From positions 13,875,335 to 13,939,334 of the forward strand of contig NC_052357.1 of the NCBI RefSeq assembly GCF_009727055.1: a stretch of 64,000 nt of DNA, read 5' to 3'. The notes below the pieces were generated by a model that saw only the letters and a program-made list of their open reading frames with translations, did not search any database and was not told where the DNA came from. The stretch comes from Benincasa hispida (taxonomy: Eukaryota > Streptophyta > Magnoliopsida > Cucurbitales > Cucurbitaceae). Position numbers and translations under genes: made by a program. Position 1 is the first letter of the stretch. Every line of letters begins with the position of its first letter. Positions 61,375-64,000 of the stretch are shown piece after piece.

Positions 61375-61600
61375 TGAGAGTGGAGAGAGCAACACTAGCG
61401 AGAGAATGGGAGAGAGCGAGAGAATGGAGAGCGAGATTGGAGAAGAGTGAGAGTTTGAGCGAGGAAGTTGGAGAGAGCGAGAGTGGAGAAAGCGAGAGTT
61501 TGAGCAAGAAAGTTAGAGAGAGCGAGAGTGGAGAGAGCGAGAAAGTGGGAGAGAGTGAGAGTGGAGAGAGCGAGAGCGAAGAGAGTGAAAGTAGCTTGAA
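61375..61600 (+). repeat. GA-rich minisatellite
   Basis: Repeats of GAGAGAGCGAGAGTGGAGA and GCGAGAGTTTGAGC. An open frame runs through it (Glu-Ser repeats) but is low complexity and lies inside the insertion, so it is not called a gene. Confidence 0.8.
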
Positions 61601-62464
61601 CGCCTCATTCAAACGTCATGCCCACGCGATTGAAGGAAACCGCCTGTGCATCGAACGACCGGGCATTTATGCGTTGAATTTGGCCACGATCTTATAGATT
61701 ATGCATTGAAAACCCTAAATTGAATACAAACAAAGCTTGAAGACGTAAGGGGAAATGTCAATTAAAATTTAGGTGTCCAATTAAGAGAAATTCTTAAACC
61801 CTAAGAAATTGTGTTGGATGTGTTTGGGAAGAACGCATTGAACCAAGGTAAAGTCAGCCTATGTTGATAAATGGAGGATTAAACATTTGGCCATGTAGCC
61901 AAGTAGGTGGTGTCAACACCATAGGAGGTTTGGACGCCTATAAATAGAGCCTTTGGGATTTCATTTTCAAATCACAAATCATAAAATTCGTAAAAAGAGG
62001 GGGAGAGTAGAGTGCATTGGACAGTGAGGGTGGAGGAGAATGCATCAAATTGAAACGAGGAGATCTCCCAATCTACTCGAGCGTTTGATGTAATTCCAAA
62101 GCCATTTAAAAGATAAGAGAGTCTAATTTTCATGGTGAGGCTGCCGGAGAATAAGCTCTAAGGAATTGGGCTGGAGAATGAGAAAAAGACAGAGGGGTCG
62201 AGCTATCGGGTAAGCTGGGCCAGTCATGATGTTTGGTTGATTCCGGCTAAACCATGAAAAGCTATGAGCTAATATTTTATGGTAAGCTTCTTGAGACATT
62301 TTAGAATAGTTTTGTAATTTTAGAATAGTTTTGTAGAAGGAAGTATCTAAAATAAGGTTTAGAACTATGAGTAATTTAAGCTGAAAGTTGGATCTAGATT
62401 CTAGGGGTAAAAAGGGAGCCCGAGGTAGAAAAGGGAACTATTAGAAAGGCTCCTAAGCAATTAA

Positions 62465-62750
62465 GGTGAGTGTTATAGCTTTGATAATTAACACATAGTG
62501 TGAGTGTTATAACGTTATAGTTTCGATATATCGTGAGTGTTATAGCTTTGATAATTAACANAATTAACACATAGTGTGAGTGTTATAACGTTATAGTTTC
62601 GATATATCGTGAGTGTTATAGCTTTGATAATTAACACATAGTGTGAGTGTTATAGCGTTATAGTTTCGATATATCGTGAGTGTTATAGCGTTGATAATTA
62701 ACACATAGTGTGAGTGTTATAGCGTTATAGTTTTGATATATCGGGAGTGT
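62465..62750 (+). repeat. 67-bp tandem repeat, four units, with one N
   Basis: Each unit reads GTGAGTGTTATAGCTTTGAT, AATTAACACATA, GTGTGAGTGTTATAACG and TTATAGTTTCGATATATC. Unit two has ACANAATTAACAC around the single N at 62561, so its length and the copy number are uncertain. Confidence 0.85.
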
Positions 62751-62979
62751 TATGTTGCTTTATAAATAAAGAATATTGTGTGTTTATACAGTGTTGATAG
62801 TAAATGCATATTATGAGTATTCACTTAGCTTTATACTCTGATATTGGAATATATGCACCTGTAGATACAAAATACATGCTTTTGGTGATAGAATGATTGT
62901 CATGATATTGTTTGTGTGTGACATTGGAAACTGAGATTATGCCCGGGATGTGGTTAGCATGCTTAACAAAAGGTGCTTG

Positions 62980-63060
62980 GCGGGAAAAATTGGTCGGCTT
63001 CGGTCGGCGGGAAAATATGGTCGGCTTCGGTCGGCGGGAAATAATAGTCAGTGACGACCG
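62980..63060 (+). repeat. Short GC-richer tandem repeat
   Basis: Two to three units of about 30 bp with the core GGTCGGCTTCGGTCGGCGGG, the last one worn. The composition is clearly more GC-rich than the surroundings. Confidence 0.75.
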
Positions 63061-63798
63061 ACGAGAAATATGGTCAAGTACCTAAGCATGACTAGCGGGA
63101 TAAATAAAATTGTCTATGTGCACATTGGCGGGAATTGGGGTCATAGGAAGGTTTCCATAGGTGATTGTATTGATTAATGATAGGATATGCTTGCTATGTG
63201 TTGAGGTTGGAATACAAATTAGTAGTTGCGTGATTATGTCATTGATTGCACTTGAGTTCATGGTGAGTGCATTTTGGAATAAAGGTTAATCATTGCATGA
63301 ATAAATCCATGATCATGCATGGGTACACTGTGATTATTATTATGTGATTGATTTCCCAAAAATGATGATTTTCAAAGTGATTTCTGTCTTAAAAGGACCA
63401 ATCATTGGGCTTAGTAGCTCACAATCTTCAAAATGTTTTCTTAATCCCCCCCTCAGGTAGCAGAAGATGAAAAGTTCCAGGGTGCTGCTAAGGTCAAGAT
63501 CTGCCACGTGCCTCAATTACACTTCTGGAGGGTTTTTACAGTTGTCGTTGTAAACTTTGTTGTTAAGTCCTTAAGTTGTATAAACGTTAAATCACTTTCG
63601 TAATAAAAGATGGGCCTACTTAATCTGTTATAGTTTATCTCCTTGACTTAATCATTCCGCTGTGTATAAGTTATAGTATGGTATCAGAGTTATTCCGCAA
63701 GAATCATTAGACAGTAAATGTTAGCTCAAGGGTTGATAACTGCTGCAGTCGCATCCCTCTTCCAGGTTGAGAAGGTGGTCTGGGGGTAGGGTGTGACA

Positions 63799-63950
63799 AT
63801 GTTCCTTCAGGTTCATGTTTACGACTTATTAGTGTACCTTCGGGTTATACATTCTGACTAATGCATGTTCCTTTGGGATCATGTTTATGACTAATAGGTA
63901 ACCCTTTGGGATCACTATGACTAAAATGATATGGTTGTACACCAGTGCCT
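63799..63950. repeat. 66-bp tandem array, right part
   Basis: Starts in phase with the unit cut at 60980. The next unit begins at 63857 (ACTAATGCATGTTCC), and the following one is worn (TGACTAATAGGTAACCCTTT). Confidence 0.8.
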
Positions 63951-64000
63951 AGATAAACTAGCTAACAGGTAACCTAGAATGCCCAGTAATGGGTCACTTA

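Larger units (their letters stand above)
60980..63798 (+). mobile_element. 2.8-kb LTR-type insertion with TSD ATGTT
   Basis: It begins TGTGAAACCCGGATTTCC and ends GGGTAGGGTGTGACA, with ATGTT at 60975-60979 and 63799-63803. Excising it restores the 66-bp array in register. Near the right end is GGTATCAGAG (63682), like a tRNA-Met primer binding site, followed about 100 bp later by the purine tract GGGGGTAGGG. It may therefore be a non-autonomous LTR element with almost no internal region and a 3' LTR cut to a few bases, or a solo LTR with these motifs by chance. No coding domain is present. Confidence 0.7.

Noticed and set aside
61365..61697. 110-codon open frame with Glu-Ser repeats
   Set aside because: Low-complexity GA minisatellite inside an LTR-type insertion; openness is a by-product of the repeat.
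62465..62750. CRISPR-like array
   Set aside because: Units are directly adjacent with no unique spacers, and the setting is a plant nuclear genome.

Overview
This is a plant nuclear window: intron-rich genes with GT-AG junctions, AT-rich intergenic DNA, many LTR retrotransposons, MITEs and one very large DNA transposon. The combination of a ULP1-protease MULE, the Copia families and the TATC-palindrome MITEs looks most like a cucurbit (Cucurbitaceae); that placement is inference from recognised sequence style, not from a search. Runs of N and an indel-rich duplicate next to one gap show a long-read assembly with unpolished contig ends.

Only two host genes look intact. At 1363-6675 (+) is a nine-exon GH28 polygalacturonase (458 aa, secreted, all four catalytic motifs). 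At 30979-32465 (+) is a seven-exon LOG cytokinin-activating phosphoribohydrolase (225 aa). A third host-derived piece at 33874-34320 (-) is a broken, internally deleted 3' part of an actin-related protein 7 (ARP7) gene that still has an intron.

From 7704 to 26129 lies one 18.4-kb Mutator-like element (MULE), delimited by 51/52-bp terminal inverted repeats and a perfect 9-bp target duplication AATCTATTA. It carries two convergent decayed genes: a DUF1985/ULP1-protease gene on the + strand (left arm) and a MuDR-type transposase on the - strand (right arm). An 8.2-kb Copia element (13319-21549) sits inside the transposase catalytic domain, and the right arm received an LTR fragment that was itself split by a 1.96-kb solo LTR (23363-25325). 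The MULE itself seems to have landed in a small TATC-palindrome MITE.

From 34537 onward the window is mostly retroelements: a complete but dead 5.4-kb Copia (34537-39955, TSD ATTTC), a heavily decayed Copia of the Retrofit/Ale type (about 42633-47640), a cluster of LTRs of one family including a head-to-head pair (49446-53420), a solo LTR (53938-55842), and a 2.8-kb LTR-type insertion (60980-63798) in the middle of a 66-bp tandem array. Three 252-255-bp Harbinger-like MITEs and one 514-bp inverted-repeat element are scattered between 26 and 40 kb.

The two host genes are unrelated in pathway (cell-wall pectin cleavage; cytokinin activation) and show no sign of co-regulation. No RNA genes or CRISPR arrays were found. 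Percent identities are by-eye impressions, since no alignment or database search could be run.
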